Below are positions 9,030-19,576 of a DNA stretch of 64,000 nt, piece by piece (the first letter of the stretch is position 1; the number at the start of each line of letters is the position of its first letter). A program made the position numbers and the translations under genes. This stretch comes from Erythrobacter sp. HL-111 (lineage in GTDB: Bacteria > Pseudomonadota > Alphaproteobacteria > Sphingomonadales > Sphingomonadaceae): contig NZ_LT629743.1 in NCBI RefSeq assembly GCF_900105095.1, positions 62,001 to 126,000 on the forward strand, written 5' to 3'. The notes under the pieces are model-generated. The model made no database searches. It was not told where the DNA came from and worked only from the letters and a program-made list of their open reading frames with translations.

Positions 9030-11342
9030 ATGGCAGACACCCCCGCTCCCGGCGCACCCGCCCCGCCACCGCCGGACGATCCTTTCGACCAGATCGTGGA
9101 CGCGCCCTTCGACGCCGCGCTCGAGGAGCGCTATCTCGTCTATGCGCTTTCGACCATCACCGCGCGCTCGCTGCCCGACCTGCGCGACGGGTTGAAGCCG
9201 GTCCACCGCCGCCTGCTCTGGGCGATGCGCCAGCTCGGCCTCAGGCCCGACAGCGCTTTCAAGAAATCCGCGCGCGTCGTCGGCGACGTGGTCGGCAAGT
9301 ATCACCCCCACGGCGACGTTGCCGCCTATGACGCGATGGTCCGCCTCGCGCAGCCGTTCTCGCTGCGCTATCCTCTGGTCGAGGGGCAGGGCAATTTCGG
9401 CAATATCGACGGCGATAACGCGGCCGCCTACCGCTATACCGAGGTGCGGCTGACGCGGACCGCGATGGAACTGATGGCGGGCCTCGACGAAGGCACGGTC
9501 ACGTTCCTGCCGACCTACAACGGCGAGGAACAGGAACCCGAGCTTATGCCCGGCCTGTTCCCGAACCTGCTCGCCAACGGGTCGAGCGGGATCGCGGTCG
9601 GCATGGCGACCAATATTCCCTCGCACAATGTCGCGGAAATCATCGACGCCACGCTTGAACTGATCGACAACCCCCATGTCGAGCACGCGCGGCTGATGGA
9701 ACTGTTCGCCGGGCCGGACTTTCCCACCGGCGGCCGGATCGTCGACAGCCCCGAGGCGATCTCGCAGGCCTATGCCACCGGGCGCGGCTCGTTCCGGGTG
9801 CGCGGCGTGTTCCGCGCGCCGGAATCGGGCAACGCGGCCGACCGGGAGGCGGGCATCGAACGGCTGGGCGGCGGGCAATGGCAGCTCGTCATCTCCGAAA
9901 TCCCGTTCCAGGTCGCCAAGGGCAAGCTGATCGAGCAGATCGCCGCGACCATCGCCGACCGGAAGCTCCCCATCCTCGAGGACGTGCGCGACGAAAGCGA
10001 CGAGGACATCCGCATCGTCCTCGTGCCGCGGTCGCGCAATGTCGATCCCGACCTGCTCAAGGAGAGCGTGTTCAAGCTGACCGACCTCGAAACCCGCTTC
10101 GGGCTCAACCTCAACGTGCTCGATGCGAAGCGCACCCCGATGGTGATGGGGCTGAAGGAACTGCTGGCGAACTGGGTCGCCGCCCAGATCGACATCCTCC
10201 AGCGCCGCACCCGCCACCGGCTCGACCAGATCGAAAAGCGGCTGGAACTGGTCGAAGGCTACATCATCGCCTTCCTCAACCTCGACCGGGTGATCGAGAT
10301 CATCCGCACCGAGGACGAACCCAAGCCGGTGATGATGGAGGAATTCGGCCTCACCGACCGGCAGGCCGAGGCGATCCTGAACATGCGGCTGCGGTCCTTG
10401 CGGAAGCTCGAGGAAATGCAGCTTCGCAAGGAAAAGGACGACCTCCTCGCAGAACAGGCGGAGCTGACCGCGCTGCTGGAAAGCCCGGCCCGCCAGCGCA
10501 CGCGATTGAAGCGCGACCTCAGGGCGCTTCGCAAGGACTATGCCGAGGACACCCCGCTCGGCGCACGCCGCACGCGGATCGAGGAAGCGGCGCCGGCGGT
10601 CGAATTCAGCATGGACGCGATGATCGAGAAGGAGCCGGTGACGGTCATCCTCTCGCAGAAGGGCTGGATCCGCGCGGCCAAGGGGCACGTCCCGCTCGAC
10701 CAGGAATTCAAGTACAAGGAAGGCGACGCGCTCGCCTTCATCGCGCACGCGCAGACCACCGACAAGCTGCTGATCGCGGGGACCGACGGGCGCTTCTACA
10801 CGCTCGGCTGCGACAAGCTGCCCGGGGCGCGCGGATTCGGCGAGCCGGTGCGGACCATGATCGACCTCGACGCGGAAAGCTCGATCGCCAACATGCTCGT
10901 CCACAGGGCGGGCGGAAAGCTGCTCCTCGCGGCGTCGAGCGGGAAGGGCTTTCTCGCGAAGAGCGACGACCTGCTGGCCGAGACGCGCAAGGGCCGGCAG
11001 GTGGTCAACCTGAAGGGCGGGGCGAGGCTCCAGGTGGTGCGGCAGGTCCCGCCCGAGCACGATCACGTCGCCGCCGTGGGCGACAACCGCAGGCTGATCG
11101 TCTTCAACATCGAGGAAATGCCCGAAATGGCGCGCGGGCAAGGCGTCCAGTTGCAGCGTTACCGCGACGGCGGGCTTTCGGACGCGACGACCTTTCGGCT
11201 GGAGGACGGGCTGAGCTGGACTATGGGCGGCGCGCAGGGACGCACCCGGACCGAAAACGAGATCTGGCAATGGAAGGTCGCGCGCGGCGCGGCGGGGCGG
11301 ATGCCGCCGCAGGGCTTCCCGAGGGACAACCGCTTCGATTGA
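9030..11342 (+). CDS. parC: DNA topoisomerase IV subunit A
   Basis: A 770-residue type II topoisomerase A subunit that decatenates daughter chromosomes with ParE. The winged-helix domain carries the [20 protein letters not shown] segment and the catalytic tyrosine Y136 in AAYRYTEVR. Length and a C-terminal domain lacking the GyrA-box point to ParC and not GyrA. The quinolone-determining loop reads [13 protein letters not shown]: the position equivalent to E. coli ParC Ser80 is Val97, and Glu84 is Asp101. The start at 9030 gives [12 protein letters not shown]; the Pro/Ala-rich first 17 residues are typical of sphingomonad versions. The gene is monocistronic, with about 190 bases before the convergent neighbour. 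Confidence 0.93.
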   Translation: MADTPAPGAPAPPPPDDPFDQIVDAPFDAALEERYLVYALSTITARSLPDLRDGLKPVHRRLLWAMRQLGLRPDSAFKKSARVVGDVVGKYHPHGDVAAYDAMVRLAQPFSLRYPLVEGQGNFGNIDGDNAAAYRYTEVRLTRTAMELMAGLDEGTVTFLPTYNGEEQEPELMPGLFPNLLANGSSGIAVGMATNIPSHNVAEIIDATLELIDNPHVEHARLMELFAGPDFPTGGRIVDSPEAISQAYATGRGSFRVRGVFRAPESGNAADREAGIERLGGGQWQLVISEIPFQVAKGKLIEQIAATIADRKLPILEDVRDESDEDIRIVLVPRSRNVDPDLLKESVFKLTDLETRFGLNLNVLDAKRTPMVMGLKELLANWVAAQIDILQRRTRHRLDQIEKRLELVEGYIIAFLNLDRVIEIIRTEDEPKPVMMEEFGLTDRQAEAILNMRLRSLRKLEEMQLRKEKDDLLAEQAELTALLESPARQRTRLKRDLRALRKDYAEDTPLGARRTRIEEAAPAVEFSMDAMIEKEPVTVILSQKGWIRAAKGHVPLDQEFKYKEGDALAFIAHAQTTDKLLIAGTDGRFYTLGCDKLPGARGFGEPVRTMIDLDAESSIANMLVHRAGGKLLLAASSGKGFLAKSDDLLAETRKGRQVVNLKGGARLQVVRQVPPEHDHVAAVGDNRRLIVFNIEEMPEMARGQGVQLQRYRDGGLSDATTFRLEDGLSWTMGGAQGRTRTENEIWQWKVARGAAGRMPPQGFPRDNRFD

Positions 11343-11466
11343 TTCCGCGCGGCCGCTTGCCGGCCGGCGAAGGCGTCGCCGCAAGGGCGCAGGCCCGTCC
11401 GCAGCGATGCAGCCTTGGGACCATGTGAGCGAGAAGATCGCGGCGCGGATGCGCTGCGCAAACGAG

Positions 11467-11500
11467 AAAGGGCCGGCAGGAGCGATCCTGCCGACCCTTT
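11467..11500 (-). terminator. intrinsic terminator-like hairpin
   Basis: A 15-bp inverted repeat (arms 11467-11481 and 11486-11500, loop GCGA) with a single mismatch that is C-A on the plus strand and a tolerated G-U on the minus strand. On the minus strand it is followed by TTTCTCGTTT-type sequence, 30 bases after the stop of the secreted protein gene. It most likely ends that transcript and may also block readthrough from parC. Confidence 0.65.
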
Positions 11501-11530
11501 CGTCCGACCAGACGGTGCGTGAAGCGAGGC

Positions 11531-12103
11531 TCAGCCGCCCTGGGCGGCGGCCATGATGTCGGAATAGTTGGCGCGCGCCATGATCGTGCCTTCCTCGTCG
11601 ACCCACATCAGGTCGCGCGGCAGGCTGATGAGTTCTTCCTCGGCCTTGACGACGATGATCTCGCCGTCGTTCTCGATCGTTTCGACCATGCCCAGCGGCT
11701 GTTCGTCCGCGGTCACGATCGGCGCGCCCACGACGAGCAGTTCGTCGAGCTTCTCCATCGCTTCGGCTTCGGCCCGGGCGAGTTCGGCCTCGCGCGCTTG
11801 CTCTTCGGCCTGCTGCTGCGCGACCTGCTGCTGCATCATGCCGTCGATCTGCTGCTTGGTCGCTTCGACGCGGAAGCCCATGTCGCCCGCGTCGTTGATC
11901 GCGCGTTCGGCAATCGCGTTGCGGGGCAGGGGCGCCTCGTAGGTGCCGGTGTCGACCGTGACGGTCGCATCGTCGGTCACGGTGACCGTGCCGATCGGGT
12001 TGCCGTCATTGCCGTAGATCGTATCGCCCACGTCCTGCGCGGAAGCCGCGATCGGGGTCGCCGCCATGGCGGTGGCCAGGATAGCCAGCTTGGCAAGTTT
12101 CAT
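11531..12103 (-). CDS. secreted protein with two PRC-barrel-like repeats around a coiled coil
   Basis: A 190-residue protein with a clear Sec signal peptide (MKLAKLAILATAMAATPIAA, cleavage after ASA). The mature part has an internal duplication: residues about 25-65 (GDTIYGNDGNPIGTVTVT...) and about 128-175 (GAPIVTADEQPLGMVETIEN...) share the pattern hydrophobic-xx-G/E-x-PIG/PLG, then a beta strand and LPRNA/LPRD. Between them is a Gln/Glu/Ala-rich coiled coil (about residues 85-120). The repeat pattern resembles PRC-barrel-like strands, but no named family is recognised. The product is probably periplasmic. The terminator at 11467-11500 follows. A purine-rich ribosome site is present before the ATG. 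Function unknown. Confidence 0.78.
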   Translation of the reverse strand: MKLAKLAILATAMAATPIAASAQDVGDTIYGNDGNPIGTVTVTDDATVTVDTGTYEAPLPRNAIAERAINDAGDMGFRVEATKQQIDGMMQQQVAQQQAEEQAREAELARAEAEAMEKLDELLVVGAPIVTADEQPLGMVETIENDGEIIVVKAEEELISLPRDLMWVDEEGTIMARANYSDIMAAAQGG

Positions 12104-12268
12104 CGTCAGAATACTCCGTTCTTCAGTTCAACGAGACGCCGCCGCGAACGAGCGGGCGACGCGGGCCGGACGCACGGCACCAAGCGAAGATCGGGGCAAC
12201 GAAGCCCCGGCCGATGCCAGGTGCGGATGGATGCGCGCGCAAGGTGAATGTGCAAAACGCGCAAGCGG

Positions 12269-12280
12269 TTCCCTAGGGAA
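12269..12280. promoter_or_regulatory. perfect 12-bp palindrome with CTAG core
   Basis: TTCCCTAGGGAA is a perfect palindrome in the 262-base spacer upstream of the secreted protein gene (start 12103), about 165 bases before its ATG. CTAG is usually rare in bacterial DNA. It could be an operator for a dimeric regulator; no promoter elements could be fixed around it, so the role is a guess. Confidence 0.3.
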
Positions 12281-12365
12281 AAACGACAGGTGTGACAACA
12301 CGGACGACCCGGAACAAGGTATGCCACCTGCGCGATGAAGGGTCCCTGAACGCATTATCAATCGC

Positions 12366-13538
12366 TTAGCCGATTTCCTCGGCAAGGATCTGACTGAGCC
12401 GCGCATCATCCGGAAAGCCCTCCGCAATCCAGCGTCGCTCGACCGCCCGCAGAATTTTCGCAACTTGCGGCCCGGCGGTCACGCCTTGCGCGATGATCTC
12501 GCCCCCCTTCAGCGGAAAGACGGGCGGCGCCCACCCGGCGAGCGGACGGGCATCGGCACCGGCAAGGAGCAGCCGGTCGATGGCGCAATCGGTCCCGGCG
12601 CGGTAGGCGAGGGCGTGCATCGCGGCGGCATCCTCGTCCCTGCGTTCGGCCGCGGTGACGAGCCGCGCGCGCTGCGCCTTCGACAGCCGCAGCCGGGCCG
12701 CGACCGTTTCGGCGACATCGCGCGAAGGCGGCAGCAGCGCGGCGAGGCGGCGCAGCGGCTCGGGCGCGAAACCCTGCGCGCGTTCGGCCGCGACGAGCCG
12801 GGCGAGGCCCTCGACATGTTTCGCACAGGCCTCGGGCAGGATCACGCCGAGCACGCCGCGCGCGTGCATTCGCGCGATGGTCGGGTGGGGATCGGCCAGC
12901 GCGAGCAGGGCAAGGAGTTCGTTCGCGATCCGCTCGCGCGAGAGCCCCTTGAGCGTGGCGGCCATGTCGGCACAGGCCTTTTCGGCGTCCGCGTCGAGCT
13001 CGGCCCCGAAGCGCGCCTGGAAGCGGTAATAGCGCAGGATCCTCAGGTGATCCTCGGCGATGCGCGCGCGCGGGTCCCCGATGAAACGCACCCGCCGGGC
13101 GGCAAGGTCATCGAGCCCGCCGAAATAATCCGCGATCTCCAGCGTTTCGGGATGGGCATAGAGCGCGTTGATCGTGAAATCGCGCCGCGCCGCGTCCTCG
13201 CGCCAGTCGCTCGCGAAGCGGATCGTGGCGCGGCGTCCGTCGGTCGAGACGTCGTGGCGCAAGGTCGTCACCTCGACCGGGCCGCCTTCGACGAGGGCGG
13301 CGACCGTGCCGTGTTCGATGCCCGTCGGCACCGTCCTGATCCCCGCCTGTGCGCAGCGCTCGATCACCGTCTCGGGCAGCAGCCGCGTCGCGCAGTCGAC
13401 ATCGTGCACCTCGATGCCGAGAAGGCCGTCGCGCACCGCCCCGCCGACCCAGCGGATGTCCTCCGCCCCGAGCGCGCGGGTGAGCGCCGCGAGGCCCGCT
13501 CGCCTGGTCCAGCCTGCCGTTTCAAGCGAATGTCCCAC
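12366..13538 (-). CDS. cca: CCA tRNA nucleotidyltransferase
   Basis: A 390-residue class II nucleotidyltransferase that adds or repairs the 3' CCA end of tRNAs (or a poly(A) polymerase relative). The catalytic signature is GGAVRD with the metal carboxylates in HDVDCAT; RRDFTINALY and the ERIANELLALL region are the conserved neck motifs. The C-terminal half is alpha-helical. The start MGHSLETAGW places the GGAVRD motif at about residue 32, as expected. The tRNA-Phe gene in this window encodes its own CCA, so the enzyme would serve repair there. It is in a same-strand row with Nudix, DUF1285 and GNAT genes, spaced closely enough for a shared transcript. Confidence 0.9.
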   Translation of the reverse strand: MGHSLETAGWTRRAGLAALTRALGAEDIRWVGGAVRDGLLGIEVHDVDCATRLLPETVIERCAQAGIRTVPTGIEHGTVAALVEGGPVEVTTLRHDVSTDGRRATIRFASDWREDAARRDFTINALYAHPETLEIADYFGGLDDLAARRVRFIGDPRARIAEDHLRILRYYRFQARFGAELDADAEKACADMAATLKGLSRERIANELLALLALADPHPTIARMHARGVLGVILPEACAKHVEGLARLVAAERAQGFAPEPLRRLAALLPPSRDVAETVAARLRLSKAQRARLVTAAERRDEDAAAMHALAYRAGTDCAIDRLLLAGADARPLAGWAPPVFPLKGGEIIAQGVTAGPQVAKILRAVERRWIAEGFPDDARLSQILAEEIG

Positions 13539-13634
13539 CCGCGCCCCTGTCCGCGCCGGTCCCTGCCGGCGCCCTTCGTGTCGTTGCGAGGGGGGATTAC
13601 CGAAAAGCGGGCGTGTCCCACAACCCCGCTCGGC

Positions 13635-14252
13635 CTAGCGTTCCTGCCGCGCGCCGGGCAGCGCTTCCTCCACCGCGATCCGCCGGGCGAGGTTGGCGAT
13701 GATCGCCGCCGTCACGCCCCAGATGCGAAAGCCCGAATAGTCCATCTCGAGATAGCGCCGCATCGCCCCGCGCCAGAACACCTCGTTGGTCGTCCACGCG
13801 GTCTCGTCGAGCAGCAGCGCGAGCGGCGCCTCGAACCACGCCGCGACCTCGCTCGGGTGGGGCACGAGCGGCAGGTCGGGCGGGATCACCGCGAGGACGG
13901 GGGTGACGATGAAGCCGGTCCCGGTCTGGTAGCGGTCGGTTTCGCCCACCACCCGCACCGCCTCGCGCGGGATGGCCAGCTCCTCCTCCGCCTCGCGCAG
14001 GGCGGCGGTGATGGCGTCCTCGCCCGGATCGAGCTTGCCGCCGGGAAAGGCGACCTGTCCCGGATGGTCGCGCATCCCCTTGGGGCGCTGGGTGAGGAGG
14101 ACACCCGGTTCGGCGCGCTCCGTCACGGCGATCAGCACGGCGGCGGGTTTCGATTCGCCGGTGGCGAAACGGGCGTCCGACAGAAGATCGGGAATGTCGC
14201 GTTGGTGGCCCCGCGCGAGGCTTGCCGAAAGCCGGTCGAACAGGTTCCCCAT
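13635..14252 (-). CDS. Nudix hydrolase, CoA pyrophosphatase type
   Basis: A 205-residue Nudix enzyme of the NudL/CoAse group, expected to cleave CoA or related nucleotide diphosphates. The upstream CoA-type signature reads LTQRPKGMRDHPGQVAFPGG and runs into the Nudix box (GG at about residue 78, then REAEEELAI), with the metal-binding glutamates present. The start MGNLFDRLSAS at 14252 fits family length and lies seven bases after the stop of the DUF1285 gene; a 21-residue extension would overlap that gene. Same-strand context with cca suggests co-transcription. Confidence 0.9.
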   Translation of the reverse strand: MGNLFDRLSASLARGHQRDIPDLLSDARFATGESKPAAVLIAVTERAEPGVLLTQRPKGMRDHPGQVAFPGGKLDPGEDAITAALREAEEELAIPREAVRVVGETDRYQTGTGFIVTPVLAVIPPDLPLVPHPSEVAAWFEAPLALLLDETAWTTNEVFWRGAMRRYLEMDYSGFRIWGVTAAIIANLARRIAVEEALPGARQER

Positions 14253-14259
14253 CCGCGTG

Positions 14260-14808
14260 TCAGGGGACCAGCGAGAAGATCGCGCCCTGGCTCGAGACGA
14301 TCCATTCATCGCCATTGGTCGCCAGCGCGATCTCGGCCAGTTGGGTGTAGGTCGAGCGGTTCAACCGCGCCTCGCAGCCGCGCCGCACCATCAGGTAGAG
14401 CGCGGGCGTGTCCGGATCGCCCGCCGCGCGCAGCGGATTGTCCGGCCCGGCGACGACCAGTTCGTCGGTGTTGAGGCGGAAGACGATCTCGCCCTCCTTC
14501 AGGGCGCAGTCGACCGCGACGAAGGCGGCGTCGTCGACCTCGATCGAGAGCTTCTCGAACGGGGTCATCAGCCAATGCTGGCCGGTTTCGTCGCGGGTGA
14601 GGAGTCCGGAAAAGGCGCGGACCATGGCGGGGCGGGTGATCGGGTCGCCCGCGTGATACCAGGTCCCGTCGGCGGCGATCCGCATATCGCTTTCGCCGAG
14701 CCTTCCCGGCGCCCAGTTCTCGACCGGGGGGCTCTTGCGCGCCGCGACGTGTTCGGCGATTTCGGCAAGGGTGAGTTCGGCGAGATAGGGAGGCGGTTCG
14801 TAGGGCAT
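14260..14808 (-). CDS. DUF1285 domain protein
   Basis: A 182-residue protein of the DUF1285 family, starting MPYEPPPYLAELTLAEIAEH. Characteristic segments are PPVENWAPGR, DMRIAADGTWYHAGDPI and RPAMVRAFSGLLTRDETG, then a beta-rich C-terminal half. The structure of family members suggests a ligand-binding beta fold, but no function is established. No signal peptide or membrane segment. It is placed immediately before the CoA pyrophosphatase on the same strand; this DUF1285-Nudix-cca order is a common alphaproteobacterial arrangement to my recollection. Confidence 0.88.
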   Translation of the reverse strand: MPYEPPPYLAELTLAEIAEHVAARKSPPVENWAPGRLGESDMRIAADGTWYHAGDPITRPAMVRAFSGLLTRDETGQHWLMTPFEKLSIEVDDAAFVAVDCALKEGEIVFRLNTDELVVAGPDNPLRAAGDPDTPALYLMVRRGCEARLNRSTYTQLAEIALATNGDEWIVSSQGAIFSLVP

Positions 14809-14853
14809 GGTGGGGAAATGCGTTGCCAGAACCGCGCGTTCCCGTGAAGGGGG

Positions 14854-15396
14854 TTAGCACGCGGGGTCAGGCCACGGCCCCAGCATTCCCTCCTCCGGCA
14901 TGGCCGCCAGCGCCGCGCCGCGCGCAAGCAGGCGCTGTTGTTCATAGGGACCGGGGCAGCGCCAGCCGCGCGTGTGCGCGTTGGTGAAGCCCCAGCGCCC
15001 GTAATAGTCCGCATCCCCGATCAGGACCTGCGGAAAGCTCGCGCCGGTTTCGCGCCCGAGCCGCCCCTCGGCATCGAGCATCGCCGCCATCAGCCCCTTG
15101 CCGAAGCCCTCGCCCTGGCGTTCGGGCAGGACCGCGACGGGGCCGACCATCACCAGCGGGACCGGTCGGCCCTCCGCCGTCACCAGCGCGACGGGCCAGC
15201 ACTGGATCGTCGCGACCAGCATCTCGTCTTCGTCGAGCGCGGCGAAGCTGAGCGCGTCCAGCGCCTCCATCCCGGCCCGGATGCGATAGGCGGTGCGCGC
15301 GTGGCGGCCCTCGCCGAAGGCCCGGTCGAGCAGTTCCTCGACCATCGCCGGGGGCACCGCGGCGAGCGGGATGAGAGTGGCGCTGTCGGTGGTCAC
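14854..15396 (-). CDS. GNAT family N-acetyltransferase
   Basis: A 180-residue acetyl-CoA-dependent acyltransferase. The CoA pyrophosphate loop is seen in VLPERQGEGFGKGLM (Q/R-x-x-G-x-G/A form). The preceding beta strand is VMVGPVAV, and the C-terminal section DADYYGRWGF is typical of YhbS-like GNAT proteins. The substrate is not deducible. It starts MTTDSATLIPL 12 bases after the stop of the sugar dehydrogenase gene on the same strand, and ends 45 bases before the DUF1285 gene. Confidence 0.87.
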   Translation of the reverse strand: MTTDSATLIPLAAVPPAMVEELLDRAFGEGRHARTAYRIRAGMEALDALSFAALDEDEMLVATIQCWPVALVTAEGRPVPLVMVGPVAVLPERQGEGFGKGLMAAMLDAEGRLGRETGASFPQVLIGDADYYGRWGFTNAHTRGWRCPGPYEQQRLLARGAALAAMPEEGMLGPWPDPAC

Positions 15397-15408
15397 GCGT
15401 GCGGGCGA

Positions 15409-16578
15409 TCAGCGCGGGGTGAGCTTGAGCAGGCGGCCCTCCTCGCCGTCCTCGGCCACCCAGACCGCGCCATCCGGCCCTTCCTCGATCGAGCGCAGGC
15501 GGTTGTCCATGTCGTGCCGGGCGATCTCGCGCGCGCTGTCGCCTTCGAGCGCGACGACGATCAGCGCCTCGGTCGAAAGACCCGTGATGAGCGCGTCGCC
15601 TTTCCAGGTGTCGAACATCGTGCCCGAATGGATGATCATGTCGCCCGGCGCGATCACCGGGGTCCAGCTGACTTCGGGCTTGGTGAAGCCGTCGTCCGGC
15701 GCATGGTCGGGGATCGGCGAGCCGTCATAGTTGATGCCGTCGGACCGTTCGGGCCAGCCGTAATTCGCCCCGCGTTCGACGATGTTGAGTTCATCGCCGC
15801 CCTTCGGCCCGTGCTCGGTCTCCCACAACCGGCCCTGCGCGTCGAAATCCATGCCGAGGATGTTGCGGTGGCCGTATGACCAGATCTCGTCGGGCACGCC
15901 TTCGCGGTCCGCGAAGGGGTTGCCCGCGGCGGGCGAGCCGTCGAGGTCGAGGCGCACGATCGTCCCCAGCGTGTTCGAAAGGTCCTGGGCAGGGGTCTGC
16001 TTCTGCCGGTCGCCGCTCGCGACGAAGAGATGCTGCCCGTCGGGCGAGACCTGGATGCGGTGCGAATAGTGCCCGCGGCCCGTCACCTTGGGCGCCTGCC
16101 GCCAGATCACTTCGAAGCCTTCGATCGCGCAGGCATCGACCGCGCCGCATTCGAGCGTGCCGCGCCCCAGCGCCGCGCCGCGCGTGTCCCCCTCGCCCGC
16201 CTCGGCGAAGGAGAGGTAGATCGTCCGGCCCGCAAGGTCCCCGTCCGCCTCGCCCGGAAGGAAGGCGATGTCGCCGAGGCCGCCCTGGCCGCCGTAATCG
16301 ACCGGGGGCACGCCCGAGACCGTGCCGATTGCGCCGGTCGCGGTGTCCATCACCTTGAGGCTGCCGCCCTGCTCGGTCACGAACAGCATCGCCGTGCCCG
16401 GCGCGAATTCGATCGCCCAGGGTTCCTCGAAAGTCGCCATGACCTCGCTCGTGAAGGGGCGCTCGGCTCCTTCCGCGTCCGCCTGGGCGGCGCTATCCCC
16501 GGAATCCGCCCGGGCACAGCTTGCGAGAGCGAGCGCGGGAAGGGAAAAGGCGAGGGCGAACGCTTTAAGATCTGTCAT
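15409..16578 (-). CDS. PQQ-dependent aldose sugar dehydrogenase, lipoprotein
   Basis: A 389-residue soluble-type glucose/sorbosone dehydrogenase (YliI/Asd-like), oxidising aldoses with PQQ in the periplasm. Family motifs include LEPW-like FEEPWAIEFAPG, GGQGGLGDIAF, the RGHYSHRIQVSPDG segment, GHRNILGMDFDAQG, TEHGPKGGDELN and GANYGWP. The N terminus (MTDLKAFALAFSLPALALAS followed by Cys) has a lipobox LASC at residues 18-21, so membrane anchoring is likely. The start at 16578 is preceded by GGGAG. This start codon overlaps the start codon of the divergent RNase HII gene within CATG. No PQQ biosynthesis genes are in the window. Confidence 0.9.
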   Translation of the reverse strand: MTDLKAFALAFSLPALALASCARADSGDSAAQADAEGAERPFTSEVMATFEEPWAIEFAPGTAMLFVTEQGGSLKVMDTATGAIGTVSGVPPVDYGGQGGLGDIAFLPGEADGDLAGRTIYLSFAEAGEGDTRGAALGRGTLECGAVDACAIEGFEVIWRQAPKVTGRGHYSHRIQVSPDGQHLFVASGDRQKQTPAQDLSNTLGTIVRLDLDGSPAAGNPFADREGVPDEIWSYGHRNILGMDFDAQGRLWETEHGPKGGDELNIVERGANYGWPERSDGINYDGSPIPDHAPDDGFTKPEVSWTPVIAPGDMIIHSGTMFDTWKGDALITGLSTEALIVVALEGDSAREIARHDMDNRLRSIEEGPDGAVWVAEDGEEGRLLKLTPR

Positions 16579-17248
16579 GGATGATCCAACTCCCGATACC
16601 TGTGTGGGGGCCGCAAGGCCCGGCTCCCGGCCCGTGAAACGCCCCGCGATCGGCCCGGCAATCGGCCCCGTGATCGGCGTCGACGAAGCCGGGCGAGGAC
16701 CGCTGGCCGGGCCGGTCGTCGCGGCTGCCGTGGTGCTGTGCGCCCCGATACCGGCTGGGCTCGCCGATTCCAAGACGCTTGTGCCCGCGCGCCGTGCCGA
16801 ACTCGACCTGCTGATCCGCGCGAACTGCCGCTGGGCGGTGGCGGTGGTCGAGCCCGAGGAGATCGACCGGCTCAACATCTTCATGGCGACGATGGAGGCG
16901 ATGACCCGCTGCGTCGGCGAGCTTTGCGCCGCGCTCGGAGACGGTCCGCAAGAGGTGCTGATCGACGGCAACCTGACCCCGCACGGACGCTGTTCCGGCT
17001 GGCGCTGGCCCGCGCGCCCGATCGTCGGCGGGGACGCAACCGAACCTTGCATCAGCGCCGCCTCGATCATTGCCAAGGAATGGCGCGACCGCCTGATGAT
17101 CGAGGCCGCGCGGGCCTATCCCGCCTACGGCTGGGAGAGCAACAAGGGCTATGGAACGGCCCGGCACCGCGAGGCATTGCGCCTTTATGGACCGAGCCCG
17201 TTGCACCGCCGATCCTTCGCGCCCGTCGCGCAGGCCACGCTTCTCTAG
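16577..17248 (+). CDS. rnhB: ribonuclease HII
   Basis: A 223-residue endoribonuclease that nicks RNA in RNA-DNA hybrids and at single ribonucleotides in DNA. The active-site motif VDEAGRGPLAGPV has D36 and E37; later motifs are ADSKTL, LIDGNLTP and ISAASIIAKEWRDR, followed by GYESNKGYG-like WESNKGYGT. The ATG at 16577 would overlap the divergent dehydrogenase start; an in-frame GTG at 16634 would remove the Pro-rich first 19 residues and is also possible, since the family usually begins about ten residues before the DEAGRGP motif. The catalytic set looks complete. Confidence 0.92.
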   Translation: MDDPTPDTCVGAARPGSRPVKRPAIGPAIGPVIGVDEAGRGPLAGPVVAAAVVLCAPIPAGLADSKTLVPARRAELDLLIRANCRWAVAVVEPEEIDRLNIFMATMEAMTRCVGELCAALGDGPQEVLIDGNLTPHGRCSGWRWPARPIVGGDATEPCISAASIIAKEWRDRLMIEAARAYPAYGWESNKGYGTARHREALRLYGPSPLHRRSFAPVAQATLL

Positions 17249-17278
17249 ACGCGCCCTTTGGGCTATGCGCCCGGGCCT

Positions 17279-18202
17279 ATGATCGAGGCGATCCTCTACG
17301 CCGTCGCCGGGCTCGCCGGCCTTGCCGTGGGCGGTGAACTGCTGGTGCGCGGCGCGGTGGGCATCGCGCGGAGGATCGGCGTGTCGACGCTCTTCACCGG
17401 GCTCGTCATCGTCGGCTTCGCCACCTCGATGCCGGAAATGGTGGCGAGCGTGCAAGCGGCCCTGTCGGGATCGCCCGAGATCGCGTGGGGCAACATCATC
17501 GGCTCCAACCTCGCGAACACGCTCCTGATCCTGGGCCTTGCCGCGGTGGTCGCGCCGATCGAACTGGTAGGGACGGGAAAGCGCGATGCGGTGACCGCGC
17601 TCGGCGTGACGCTGGTGCTGTGGGCGCTGGCGCTCTCGGGGATCGGGGCGCGCTGGGTCGGCGGCGTCTTGCTTGTCGGGATCGTCGCCTACATCGTGTG
17701 GCGCTATCGCCATCCCGGAAGCTCTCCGCCCGACACCGGTGCGGAGGCGGCGCCCGTGCGCACCTTGCTCGCGGTGCTGCTGTTCCTCGGCGGGCTCGGC
17801 GTGCTTGTCGCGGGCGGCAACGCGCTGGTCTTCGGCGCGATCCAGCTTGCGACGATCCTGAGAGTGCCCGAAACCGTGATCGGTCTCACCGTGGTCGCGG
17901 TGGGCACCTCGCTCCCCGAACTCGCCGCCTCGATCGCCGCCGCGCTGCGCGGCCAGCCGGGGCTCGCGCTCGGCAATGTGGTGGGCTCGAACATCTACAA
18001 TATCCTGCTCATCGGCGGGGCGACCATGAGCATCGCGCCCTTTCCGCTGCCCGCCGAGCTCGCGGGGGTGCAGATGGCGCTGCTGACTGCGAGCGCGGTG
18101 CTCCTGCTCGCGCTGCTGTGGCAGGCGAAACGGATCGGACGGACGACCGGCGCGCTGCTGGTCGCGGCCTTTGCCGGGAACGTGGTGCTGGTCTTCAGTT
18201 AG
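17279..18202 (+). CDS. calcium/sodium antiporter, CaCA family (YrbG-like)
   Basis: A 307-residue inner-membrane cation antiporter with about ten helices. The two inverted alpha repeats are visible: GFATSMPEMVASVQAA with GNIIGSNLANT in the first half, and VGTSLPELAASIAAA with GNVVGSNIYN in the second. The paired acidic residues in the SMPE and SLPE motifs coordinate the ions. It starts MIEAILYAVAGLAG, 30 bases after rnhB. A hairpin at 18240-18268 follows the stop and may end the transcript. The exchanged ions are inferred from the family. Confidence 0.92.
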   Translation: MIEAILYAVAGLAGLAVGGELLVRGAVGIARRIGVSTLFTGLVIVGFATSMPEMVASVQAALSGSPEIAWGNIIGSNLANTLLILGLAAVVAPIELVGTGKRDAVTALGVTLVLWALALSGIGARWVGGVLLVGIVAYIVWRYRHPGSSPPDTGAEAAPVRTLLAVLLFLGGLGVLVAGGNALVFGAIQLATILRVPETVIGLTVVAVGTSLPELAASIAAALRGQPGLALGNVVGSNIYNILLIGGATMSIAPFPLPAELAGVQMALLTASAVLLLALLWQAKRIGRTTGALLVAAFAGNVVLVFS

Positions 18203-18212
18203 CCGCGGGATC

Positions 18213-19575
<1,363 letters not shown>

Positions 19576-19576
19576 G

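Noticed and set aside
12273..12276. IS target site relic (CTAG) upstream of the secreted protein gene
   Set aside because: Part of a symmetric 12-bp palindrome; no terminal repeat fragments adjoin it.
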